From: Amycolatopsis tolypomycina
GTDB taxonomy: Bacteria; Actinomycetota; Actinomycetes; Mycobacteriales; Pseudonocardiaceae
DNA: 64,000 bases
NCBI RefSeq assembly: GCF_900105945.1
Contig: NZ_FNSO01000004.1
Coordinates: 3,410,001-3,474,000, forward strand
Reading direction: 5' to 3'
Positions 43,681 to 50,769 of the stretch are shown piece after piece; the first letter of the stretch is position 1, and each line of letters opens with the position of its first letter. The notes below the pieces were generated by a model, which was given only the letters and a program-made list of their open reading frames with translations, did not search any database and was not told where the DNA came from. The position numbers were made by a program, and so were the translations under genes.

Positions 43681-44202
43681 GCCGCCCGGACGTCGCAAGG
43701 ACTCTCGGCCGCGGCGCTCGCCGAGTCCTCGGGGGTGTCGCGGGCGATGATCGGCAAGATCGAGCGGGGCGACGTGCAGCCGACGGCGGCGTCGCTGGCG
43801 AAGCTGTCGGCGGCGCTGGGGCTGACGTTGTCGGAGCTGATCGCGCGGGCCGAGGGCGACGAGCGGCGGCTGGCGCGGGCGGTGGAGCAGCCGGTGTGGG
43901 TCGACCCGGAGACCGGGTACCGGCGCCGGTCGGTCTCCCCCGCGGCCGGCCGTCCGCTGGAGCTGGTGGAGGTGGAGCTGCCGCCGGGCGTGGAGGTCCC
44001 GTTGGTGGCGGGGACGTATGCGTTCCTGCACCAGCAGATCTGGGTGCTGGCCGGGCGGTTGCGGTTCCACGAGGGGCCGCAGGTGCACGAGCTGGCCGCC
44101 GGGGACTGCCTGCAGCTGGGGCCGGCGGCGGACTGCGTGTTCGCCAACCCCGGTTCGGTGCCGTGCCGGTACCTGGTGGCGTTGGTGAAGCGGGCTACCT
44201 GA
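43642..44202 (+). CDS. XRE-cupin regulator, probably 5'-truncated
   Basis: The 186-residue frame has an XRE helix-turn-helix (GLSAAALAESSGVSRAMIGK, IERGDVQPTAASLAKLSAAL) and a C-terminal cupin domain (LELVEVELPPGVEVPLVAGT, QIWVLAGRLRFHEGPQVHEL, AGDCLQLGPAADCVFANPG). Family members normally begin with a helix such as ..ARLRTLRTSQGLS; here the segment before RTSQGLS (RRGGWRPEWWRLAA) is unrelated and reads back into the GNAT remnant on the other strand. The GTG at 43642 has no ribosome binding site. The first helix is thus lost or replaced, and the gene may not be functional. Intact relatives often regulate a divergent GNAT gene. Confidence 0.75.
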   Translation: MRRGGWRPEWWRLAARTSQGLSAAALAESSGVSRAMIGKIERGDVQPTAASLAKLSAALGLTLSELIARAEGDERRLARAVEQPVWVDPETGYRRRSVSPAAGRPLELVEVELPPGVEVPLVAGTYAFLHQQIWVLAGRLRFHEGPQVHELAAGDCLQLGPAADCVFANPGSVPCRYLVALVKRAT

Positions 44203-44251
44203 CCAGGTGATCCGGGGTGCCGAGGCGCCGTGGCGGCAGTAGCTTCGCGCG

Positions 44252-44878
44252 ATGCGGCGGATTTGGTACCAGTGCGCGGAGTTCCTGCTGGTGCTCTTGG
44301 GTATGGGCTGGCTGTTCGCGCCGAACACGGGGCTGGACGTGGTGTTCCTGCTGGCGTGGGACGTGCTGGCGGTCGCGGTGATCGTGACGCGCTGGCTGCG
44401 GATCCGGCGCTACCGGGCGGCGGCCGACGGCGAGCCGGTGTGGTTGACGAGCCTGCTGGGCCGGCGGTCGAGTTTCGCTTCGACGCTGCTGGTGAGCGTG
44501 GTGGGGCTGACCGCGGGCGGGCTGATCCTGGTGGCGAACGCGGTGGCCGAGGAGGACGACGAGCTGGCGTTCGTGCTGCAGGTGAGTGCGGTGCCGGCGG
44601 TACTGGCGGCGTGGATCCTGCTGCACTTCGGGTACGCGGACCGCTACGCACACCTGCACCACCGGGCGGCGCCGGGGCTGCGCTTCCCGGCGACCGAGCA
44701 GCCGAACCTGCTGGATTTCGCGTATTTCGCGTTCACCGTGGGGACGTCGTTCGCGACGTCCGATGTGGAGGTTCAGGCGCGCCCGATCCGCTACACGGTG
44801 CTGACGCACAGCTTGGTGTCGTTCGTGTACAACACGGCGATCCTGGGGATCGCGGTCGGGGTGATCACGGGGAAGTAG
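44252..44878 (+). CDS. DUF1345 membrane protein, 208 aa
   Basis: Five or six membrane segments (for example EFLLVLLGMGWLFAP, VVFLLAWDVLAVAVIVT, SFASTLLVSVVGLTAGGLIL, AVPAVLAAWILLHFGY). The conserved FAYFAFTVGTSFATSDVEV near residue 155 identifies the DUF1345 family, in which this loop resembles an ion-channel pore region. Transport function is not established. It is probably leaderless: TAGCTT stands six bases before the ATG. Confidence 0.88.
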   Translation: MRRIWYQCAEFLLVLLGMGWLFAPNTGLDVVFLLAWDVLAVAVIVTRWLRIRRYRAAADGEPVWLTSLLGRRSSFASTLLVSVVGLTAGGLILVANAVAEEDDELAFVLQVSAVPAVLAAWILLHFGYADRYAHLHHRAAPGLRFPATEQPNLLDFAYFAFTVGTSFATSDVEVQARPIRYTVLTHSLVSFVYNTAILGIAVGVITGK

Positions 44879-44929
44879 GAGCTCCGCTACCGGGGGTGGT
44901 ACGCGGAAGTCGGTTGCTCGAGCGTTGAC

Positions 44930-44952
44930 TGAAGCAATGAATCAGTGCTTCA
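44930..44952. promoter_or_regulatory. putative TetR operator before the acyl-CoA dehydrogenase operon
   Basis: TGAAGCA, nine bases and TGCTTCA lie between TTGACT (-35, 44925-44930) and TTCACT (-10, 44949-44954), which is seven bases before the GTG at 44962. This suggests a leaderless, autorepressed operon. Confidence 0.5.
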
Positions 44953-44961
44953 CTTCTTGAC

Positions 44962-45567
44962 GTGCCCTACCGCCGCACCCCCAAGGTGCAGGAACGCCTC
45001 GATGCCCAGCGCGAGACGATCGTCGTCGCCGCGACGCGGCAGCTGGCCGACCATGGCTACAGCGGCTGTTCCGTCGCCGCGGTCGCCGAGCGGGCCGGGG
45101 TTGCCGTTGGCAGCGTCTATCGGCACTTCCCCACCAAAGCCGACCTCGTCGTGCACGTGTTCCGGCAGGTCGTGACGCGGGAGGTCGAGGCGGTCCGGGC
45201 GGCGGCCGCCGCGACGGCCGGGCCTGCCGAGCGGGTGGTGGCCGTGTTCGAGACGTTCGCCCAGCGGGCGCTCAAGGCGCCGAGGCAGGCTTATGCCCTG
45301 CTCGCCGAGCCGGTCGACGCGCTGATCGATGCCGAGCGGCTGGAGTTCCGGCGGGCGTTCACCGAGGTGGTCGCCGAGCACGTCGCCGCCGGGGTGCACC
45401 AGGGCGTGCTGCCGCCCCAGGACGGCCGGCTCACGGCCGCCGCGCTGGTCGGTGCCGCCGCCGAAGTCATGATCGGGCCGTTGACCAGCGGAAACGCCGG
45501 TGACGTCGCCGAGCTCCGCACGTTCGTTCTCCGCGCTCTAGGAGGTTGCGATGCCCGCCACGCATGA
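44962..45567 (+). CDS. TetR family regulator
   Basis: The N-terminal helix-turn-helix is QRETIVVAATRQLADHGYSG followed by VAAVAERAGVAVGSVYRHFPTKADL (about residues 16-60). The C-terminal domain is helical with a typical PRQAYALLAEPVDALI region. The GTG start has no ribosome binding site, and an inverted repeat lies just upstream. The gene overlaps the following acyl-CoA dehydrogenase by 17 bases, so it most likely controls that gene and senses an acyl-CoA or related ligand. Confidence 0.9.
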   Translation: MPYRRTPKVQERLDAQRETIVVAATRQLADHGYSGCSVAAVAERAGVAVGSVYRHFPTKADLVVHVFRQVVTREVEAVRAAAAATAGPAERVVAVFETFAQRALKAPRQAYALLAEPVDALIDAERLEFRRAFTEVVAEHVAAGVHQGVLPPQDGRLTAAALVGAAAEVMIGPLTSGNAGDVAELRTFVLRALGGCDARHA

Positions 45568-47173
45568 GGTCACCAACCAGGTTCCGCCGCTGGTGGGCCA
45601 CGACGTCGCCGACGATCCGGCGCTGCTGGCCGGGCTCGAGCGGGCCGGGGCGGGCTGGGCGAGCGGCGAGCTGCACGAGCTGGGCCGGCTGGCCGGTTCG
45701 GAGCAGGCCCAGGAGTGGGGCCGCCTGGTCAACGAGAACGAGCCGGTGCTGCGCACCCACGACCGGTACGGCCACCGGATCGACGAGGTCGAGTTCCACC
45801 CGCACTGGCACGACCTGATGACGGTCGCGACGGCGCACGGCCTGCACGGCACACCGTGGCAGGACCCGCGCGAGGGCGTCCACGCGGCGCGGGCGGCGAA
45901 GTTCTACGTCTGGGGCCAGGTCGAGGCCGGGCACAGCTGCCCGATTTCGATGACCTACGCGGCGATCCCGGCGTTGCGGGCGAACCCGGAGCTGGCGGCG
46001 CGGTACGAGCCGCTGCTGGCGGCGACCGAGTACGACTTCGGGCTGCGGGAGCCGGCCACCAAGCGCGGCCTGCTCGCGGGCATGTCGATGACCGAGAAGC
46101 AGGGCGGCTCCGACGTCCGGGCGAACACGACGGCGGCGACCCCGGCCGCCGACGGCAGCTACACCCTGGTCGGGCACAAGTGGTTCACCTCGGCGCCGAT
46201 GTGCGACATGTTCCTGACGCTGGCGCAGGCGCCCGGCGGGCTTTCGTGCTTCCTGCTCCCCCGCATCCTGCCCGACGGCTCGCGCAACCCGATCCGGCTG
46301 CAGCGGCTGAAGGACAAGCTCGGCAACCGGTCGAACGCGTCGTCGGAGATCGAGTACGACCACGCCGTGGGCTGGCTGGTCGGCGAGGAGGGCCGCGGGG
46401 TCCGCACGATCATCGAGATGGTCAACAACACCCGGCTGGACTGCACGCTCGGCAGCGCGTCGGGGATGCGGCTGGGTGCGGTGCGCGCGGTGCACCACGC
46501 CACCCACCGGCGGGCGTTCGGCAAGGCGCTGGCCGACCAGCCGCTGATGGCCAACGTCCTGGCCGACCTGGTGATCGAGTCCGAGGCGGCGACCACGGTG
46601 GCGATGCGGCTGGCCGCGGCGGGCGACCGGCGCGACGACGAGCAGGAACAGGCGTTCCGGCGGCTCGGGCTCGCGGTGTCGAAGTACTGGGTGTGCAAGC
46701 GGGCGCCGGCGCACGCGGCCGAGGCCCTCGAGTGCTTCGGCGGCAACGGGTACGTCGAGGAGTCGGGCATGCCGCGGCTCTACCGGGAGGCGCCGCTGTC
46801 GTCGATCTGGGAGGGCTCGGGCAATGTCGCGGCGCTGGACGCGTTGCGCGCGATGGGCCGTCAGCCGGAGTCGGTGGCGGCGTTCTTCGCCGAGGTCGAG
46901 CAGGCCGCGGGCGGCGACGCGCGGCTGGACGACGCCGTGGACCGCGTCCGCAAGGAGCTGACCGACCTCGAGGGCATCGAGTACCGCGCGCGGCGGCTGG
47001 TCGAGGCGATGGCGTTGGTGCTGCAGGGTTCCCTGCTGGTCCGCCACGGCCACCCGGCGGTGGCCGACGCGTTCTGCGCGTCCCGCTTCGGCGGCGACTG
47101 GGGCATCGCGTTCGGCACGCTCCCGGCCGGCGTGGACACGGGAGCGATCCTCGAGCGTGCCGCGGTGCGTTAG
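45551..47173 (+). CDS. AidB-like acyl-CoA dehydrogenase
   Basis: This 540-residue flavoprotein is longer than classical acyl-CoA dehydrogenases, as in the AidB subgroup. SMTEKQGGSDVRANTT near residue 178 and GHKWFTSAPMCDMFL bind FAD, and AEALECFGGNGYVEESGMPRLYREAPLSSIWEGSGNV near 405-440 is the AidB signature around the active site. AidB in E. coli binds DNA and responds to alkylation, but many actinobacterial members are probably isovaleryl-type dehydrogenases. AGGAGG precedes the ATG. It ends four bases inside the convergent MerR gene. Confidence 0.9.
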   Translation: MPATHEVTNQVPPLVGHDVADDPALLAGLERAGAGWASGELHELGRLAGSEQAQEWGRLVNENEPVLRTHDRYGHRIDEVEFHPHWHDLMTVATAHGLHGTPWQDPREGVHAARAAKFYVWGQVEAGHSCPISMTYAAIPALRANPELAARYEPLLAATEYDFGLREPATKRGLLAGMSMTEKQGGSDVRANTTAATPAADGSYTLVGHKWFTSAPMCDMFLTLAQAPGGLSCFLLPRILPDGSRNPIRLQRLKDKLGNRSNASSEIEYDHAVGWLVGEEGRGVRTIIEMVNNTRLDCTLGSASGMRLGAVRAVHHATHRRAFGKALADQPLMANVLADLVIESEAATTVAMRLAAAGDRRDDEQEQAFRRLGLAVSKYWVCKRAPAHAAEALECFGGNGYVEESGMPRLYREAPLSSIWEGSGNVAALDALRAMGRQPESVAAFFAEVEQAAGGDARLDDAVDRVRKELTDLEGIEYRARRLVEAMALVLQGSLLVRHGHPAVADAFCASRFGGDWGIAFGTLPAGVDTGAILERAAVR

Positions 47174-47985
47174 CCGGCCAGCACGGTCTGCAGTTCGGTG
47201 ACCCAGGTGTCCGGCGGGCCGTCGCAGTCGAGGTAGACCTCGCGTTCGAAGGACGTGGCCCGCTCGCCGCTCTGCGTGATCCAGTCGTTGAGCGCCCGGA
47301 AGGCGTCGCCGAACTGGTCCGGTGCGCCGCGGACCACGGTGGTCGCGGCGCGGGCGACGGCGGCGATCTCCCGTGTGGTCACGTCGCCGTCGGCGATGGT
47401 GATTCCGCTCGGGACGGGCAGCGCGGTGGTCAGCCGCATCGGCCGTTCGGCGTCGCCGGTGTCTTCGTACAGCATGAACGAGAGGCCACCGCCCTCGACC
47501 CGGTGCCGGTCGAGGGCGGCCTGCAGCCGCGGCCACATCCGGCCGCCGGTTTCGGCGATCTCCTCCGGTCCGGTGATGTCGGCGCTGAGTGCGACGACCC
47601 GGACCGGGTCGAGCGGTTTGACGATCACGTCGTAGCCGTTCATGGGTCCCTCCTCCAGTTGGGCGAGCCGCAGTTCGACCCGCCGGAGCTGGTCGATCTG
47701 GGTGGTGAGCCGGTCGCGCGCCTCCGCCCGGCGCAGCAGCAGGATGCCGCGCAGCTGCTCGGCGGTGACGTCGTCGTCGACCAGCGACCCGACGGCCGAC
47801 AGCGGCACGCCGAGGTCGCGCAGCACGAGGATGCGGTGCAGCCGCAGTACCTGCTCGGGCGTGTAGTGCCGGTAGCCGGTGGCCTGGTCCACGTACGCGG
47901 GTGTCAGCAGGCCGATCTCGTGGTAGTGGCGCAAGGTGCGCGCCGACACCTGGGCCAGCCGCGCCACCGTTCCGATTCCGTACAC
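47170..47985 (-). CDS. MerR family regulator with GyrI-like sensor domain
   Basis: The protein has 271 residues. The MerR helix-turn-helix is YGIGTVARLAQVSARTLRHY, then GLLTPAYVDQATGYRHYT (1-40), followed by a long coiled coil (ILLLRRAEARDRLTTQIDQL, about 85-115) and a GyrI/AraC-effector-like ligand domain of about 150 residues (VIVKPLDPVRVVALSADI, WITQSGERATSFEREVYLDC). This layout matches BmrR/TipA-type drug sensors. The GTG is probably leaderless, with a 19-base-spaced promoter containing a palindrome just upstream. Target genes other than itself are not evident. Confidence 0.9.
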   Translation of the reverse strand: MYGIGTVARLAQVSARTLRHYHEIGLLTPAYVDQATGYRHYTPEQVLRLHRILVLRDLGVPLSAVGSLVDDDVTAEQLRGILLLRRAEARDRLTTQIDQLRRVELRLAQLEEGPMNGYDVIVKPLDPVRVVALSADITGPEEIAETGGRMWPRLQAALDRHRVEGGGLSFMLYEDTGDAERPMRLTTALPVPSGITIADGDVTTREIAAVARAATTVVRGAPDQFGDAFRALNDWITQSGERATSFEREVYLDCDGPPDTWVTELQTVLAG

Positions 47986-47992
47986 GAACCGC

Positions 47993-48023
47993 AGTCAACC
48001 AGGTGCCGTAACGGCAAGGTCAA
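47993..48023 (-). promoter_or_regulatory. MerR-type promoter
   Basis: On the minus strand TTGACC, 19 bases and TTGACT, then seven bases and the GTG at 47985. The over-long 19-base spacer holds the palindrome TGCCGTTACGGCA, the architecture of promoters that MerR proteins activate by DNA distortion. Confidence 0.5.
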
Positions 48024-48027
48024 GAAC

Positions 48028-48522
48028 TCAGCCGACGCGTTCGGCGCGCTGCCGGGCCAGCTCCTCGACCGCGCTGGGCAGGGTGGTCTCGAAGTCGATC
48101 AGCTTGGCCCAGGTCGGGGTGACGACGATGCGGACCATGCCGTCGTAGAGGGAGCGGACCTCGCGTTCCCACTCCACGCGCTGCTCGGGGGTCATCTGGT
48201 AGGTGCCGTTCATCTGCAGGTACTCCTCGGGGATGCCGTCGACGACGTCGAGTTCGGCGCGGCCGCGGACGAGGAGGATCTTGGGCGGGTGCACCTCGGT
48301 GTCGATGGTCAGGGCGACCGCCGGGTTGGCGCGCAGCGACGGCAGCTTCGGCGAGTTCTTCGTGGTGCACAGGACGATCTGCGAGCCGTTCCAGGTGAAG
48401 GCGATCGGGATGCTGCGCGGGGTGCCGTCCTTGGCGACGTAGGCCAGCCGGGTCACGTCGCGGGCCAGCAGTTCGCGGCTGAGCGGGCGGTCGAGCACCT
48501 CGGTGATCTCGTGCTGCTGCAT
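48028..48522 (-). CDS. PPOX-class flavin/F420-type protein, 164 aa
   Basis: A split-barrel flavin-binding protein of the pyridoxamine-phosphate-oxidase-like family: LLARDVTRLAYVAKDGTPRS, IPIAFTWNGSQIVLCTTKNS, LRANPAVALTIDTEV. Relatives use FMN or F420 to reduce small molecules, and the substrate is not known. AAGGAG lies six bases before the ATG. About 40 bases upstream is a near-perfect ECF42-type promoter (TGTCGA-17-CGTC), so expression is probably tied to the ECF42 factor at 59399, which is inferred. Confidence 0.85.
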   Translation of the reverse strand: MQQHEITEVLDRPLSRELLARDVTRLAYVAKDGTPRSIPIAFTWNGSQIVLCTTKNSPKLPSLRANPAVALTIDTEVHPPKILLVRGRAELDVVDGIPEEYLQMNGTYQMTPEQRVEWEREVRSLYDGMVRIVVTPTWAKLIDFETTLPSAVEELARQRAERVG

Positions 48523-48563
48523 GGTCGGGCTCCTTGTCCGGTCGGGGCTGCTGCTGCCCCGGG

Positions 48564-48590
48564 GACGGAGCCGCCGGCGCGTTCTCGACA
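48564..48590 (-). promoter_or_regulatory. ECF42-type promoter of the PPOX gene
   Basis: On the minus strand TGTCGA, 17 bases and CGTC, with the likely transcript start about 35 bases before the gene. The -35 half is the exact ECF42 sequence as I recall it. The other three sites in the window have CGTCGGG; this one has CGTCCCC. Confidence 0.55.
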
Positions 48591-48608
48591 CGCGGCGGGA
48601 AAGTTTTG

Positions 48609-49142
48609 CTAGCGGCCGAGTGCGTCGAGCGCGCCGGCGACCGCGGCGGCCTTGAGGTCTTCGACGGGGACGTCGGGGAACTGCATGCAGACGTCCTGCA
48701 GGCCGCCCAGGGCCAGGATCGCCCTGGCCTGCTGGTCGAGGGTCGGCGACGGGCCGCAGATCAGCTCGGTGAGCCGGGTCCGCCAGGCCAGGACCCGGTC
48801 GATGAGCCCGAGGTCGGCCAGGGTGGGCAGCTCGGACAGCAGCATGACCACGTCGGCGCGGTGGCGGTAGTTGAAGTCGAAGAAGCCTTCGACCAGCTCG
48901 CGGACCGAGCCGTCGCCGCGGGCTTCCTGGTCGAGGAGGAACTTCTCGCCGTCGTCGAGCATCGGCTGGACGATGCTGCGGACGAGGTCGTCGCGGGACG
49001 GGAAGTGGTAGTAGAGCGCGGGCTTGGTGATGCCGAGCCGGTCGGCGATGTCCTGCAGGCTGGTGCGCTGGACGCCCTGGCTGGTGAACAGGTCGCGGGC
49101 GACGTCGAGGATGCGCTGCTTGGTGTCGGACGGTTTCGGCAC
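48609..49142 (-). CDS. TetR family regulator
   Basis: The helix-turn-helix is TKQRILDVARDLFTSQGVQR, then LQDIADRLGITKPALYYHFPSRDDL (about residues 7-50). The C-terminal domain is helical with VVMLLSELPTLADLGLI. The protein has 177 residues. The GTG start is probably leaderless (TATGCT six bases before). It is divergent from an FAD monooxygenase, and a 20-base inverted repeat lies between them, so it is expected to repress both. Confidence 0.9.
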   Translation of the reverse strand: MPKPSDTKQRILDVARDLFTSQGVQRTSLQDIADRLGITKPALYYHFPSRDDLVRSIVQPMLDDGEKFLLDQEARGDGSVRELVEGFFDFNYRHRADVVMLLSELPTLADLGLIDRVLAWRTRLTELICGPSPTLDQQARAILALGGLQDVCMQFPDVPVEDLKAAAVAGALDALGR

Positions 49143-49155
49143 CGGCCCAGCATAA

Positions 49156-49209
49156 CTGACTTAACGATAGGTAAGGAACCGTGGTACAACTTACCTACCG
49201 TTAAGTCAG
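49156..49209. promoter_or_regulatory. long TetR operator between regulator and FAD monooxygenase
   Basis: Arms CTGACTTAACGATAGGTAAG and CTTACCTACCGTTAAGTCAG pair over 20 bases with one mismatch around a 14-base spacer. Each arm may itself be a binding site (TTACCTA or TAAGTCA half-sites). It overlaps the expected promoter elements of both divergent genes. Confidence 0.75.
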
Positions 49210-49219
49210 GGAGGTACTC

Positions 49220-50425
49220 ATGCGGATCCTCGTCTCCGGCGCCAGCATCGCCGGCCCGGTGCTGGCGTACTGGCTCGCCCGCCACGGCTTCGACGTCACC
49301 GTCGTCGAACGCGCCCCGGCCCTGCGCAAGACCGGCGGCCACGCCGTCGACCTCTTCCGGCCCGCCATGGACATCACCGAACGGATGGGCGTCCTGCCCC
49401 GCGTCGAAGCCCTCGCCACCGGCACGACCCGGATGACGCTGCACCGCGAAGGCCACCGCAAGCCCGTCCGGGTGGACCTGACGAAGATCTACCGGGCCAC
49501 CTCCGACCGGCACGTCGAGATCATGCGCGACGACCTCAGCGAGATCTACTACGACGCCGGCCGCGACGACGTCGAGTACCTCTTCGGCGACTCGATCACC
49601 GCCCTCTCCCCCGACGGCGACGTCACCTTCGAGCACGCGCCACCCCGCCGCTTCGACGTCGTCGTCGGCGCCGACGGGCTGCACTCGAACGTCCGGCGCC
49701 TGGTGTTCGGCGAAGAAGCCGGGCTGACGACGTTCATCGGCGCGTACCTGGGCGTGCTGTCGCTGCCGGACACGCTCGGCCTCGACGGCGAGACGGTCAT
49801 GCACCTCGGCGCCGGCCGCGTCGCCGGGATCTACAGCGCCCGGCACCTCGACGAGGCCAGGGCGGTGTTCCTGTTCCGCCGCAGCGAACCGCTCGACTAC
49901 CACCACCGGGACGTCCCGCGGCAGCAGCAACTGCTCAGGGCAGCATTTGCCGGGCTGCACCCGCAGGTCGACGGCTGGCTCGCCGCCATGGACGGCGCGT
50001 TCTACTTCGACTCGATCACCCAGCTGCGGCTGGACACCTGGTCCCGCGGCCGCGTCATCCTGGTCGGCGACGCGGGCTACTGCCCCGGCCCCGCGGTCGG
50101 CGGCAGCACCAGCCTGGCGGTGCTCGGCGCGTACGTACTGGCGGGCGAGCTCGCCGCGGCGCGCGGCGACCACGAGCGCGCGTTCGCCGCCTACGAGGCC
50201 GAGCTGGGCGAGCTGGTGCGCAAGAGCCGGGCGTTCGCGGTCGGCGCCGCGCGCAGCCTGATTCCGGGTTCCCGCGCGGGGATGTGGGCACTGGCGCGGG
50301 GCGGGCAGCTGGTCTCGGCGCTGCCGGCCGGGATGACACGCGCGCTCGCGAAGCTCAACACGGGCGGCCTTCGCATGCACGACTCGATGCGGGTCAAGGA
50401 CTACGCGGTCGAGGCCATCGCCTGA
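49220..50425 (+). CDS. FAD-dependent monooxygenase (aromatic hydroxylase family)
   Basis: A class A flavoprotein hydroxylase of 401 residues: ILVSGASIAGPVLAYWLARHG (FAD, residues 3-23), DVVVGADGLHSNVRR (DG motif, near 155), and VILVGDAGYCPGPAVGGSTS (GD motif, near 280). The closest known types are TetX-like and PHBH-like enzymes that hydroxylate aromatic compounds or antibiotics with NAD(P)H. The divergent TetR and the long operator suggest substrate-induced expression. GGGAGGT lies before the ATG. A strong hairpin directly follows the stop. Confidence 0.9.
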   Translation: MRILVSGASIAGPVLAYWLARHGFDVTVVERAPALRKTGGHAVDLFRPAMDITERMGVLPRVEALATGTTRMTLHREGHRKPVRVDLTKIYRATSDRHVEIMRDDLSEIYYDAGRDDVEYLFGDSITALSPDGDVTFEHAPPRRFDVVVGADGLHSNVRRLVFGEEAGLTTFIGAYLGVLSLPDTLGLDGETVMHLGAGRVAGIYSARHLDEARAVFLFRRSEPLDYHHRDVPRQQQLLRAAFAGLHPQVDGWLAAMDGAFYFDSITQLRLDTWSRGRVILVGDAGYCPGPAVGGSTSLAVLGAYVLAGELAAARGDHERAFAAYEAELGELVRKSRAFAVGAARSLIPGSRAGMWALARGGQLVSALPAGMTRALAKLNTGGLRMHDSMRVKDYAVEAIA

Positions 50426-50426
50426 G

Positions 50427-50464
50427 GCTGGAGGGGGACCCCCATACGGCCGCCCCCCTCCAGC
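50427..50464 (+). terminator. terminator of the FAD monooxygenase gene
   Basis: GCTGGAGGGGG pairs with CCCCCTCCAGC around a 16-base loop, beginning two bases after the stop. There is no U-tract, as is common for hairpin terminators in actinomycetes. Confidence 0.7.
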
Positions 50465-50769
50465 TTCGACAGCGGGCAAACGGACACCGGCGGAAACCGG
50501 GCGGGCGCGCGGGGACGAACCCCGCGCGCCCGCACCCCCAGTGGCCCGGCGAAACCCGCCGTCGGGGGACAGGAGACAACGAGTACCGCGCTGGATACCG
50601 GGAAAAGGGACGGATTTCCGCCCAGGTGACGTCGACGCGGGGCCGGTCCGTCGCGTCTGGTCCCAGCGCCCCAATGTGGCGTTGGTTGCGTCCAACGCAC
50701 CCAATGTGGCGTTCGGTGCGTCCAACGCACCGAACGCCACATTGGGGCGCATGGGCGGACGCGCGTCAC
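50465..50769. other. intergenic region, about 305 bp, with palindromic repeat
   Basis: No credible gene. The last third contains the repeat described at 50666-50751; the rest is without recognisable signals. Confidence 0.6.
50666..50751. repeat. tandem and inverted repeat between convergent genes
   Basis: Two 30-base direct copies (50671-50700 and 50701-50730, each starting CCAATGTGGCGTT) are followed by CGAACGCCACATTGG. The second copy forms a perfect 21-base-arm hairpin with a CCA loop (50701-50745). The first copy can also pair with the same right arm, extended by GCGCC. It probably ends transcription from both sides and has undergone a unit duplication. Confidence 0.85.

Noticed and set aside
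45467..47998. 843-codon open frame on the minus strand opposite the acyl-CoA dehydrogenase, and a 965-codon frame at 45715-48612
   Set aside because: Both are shadows: the dehydrogenase and MerR genes explain the region, and the long frames have repetitive, domain-free translations.
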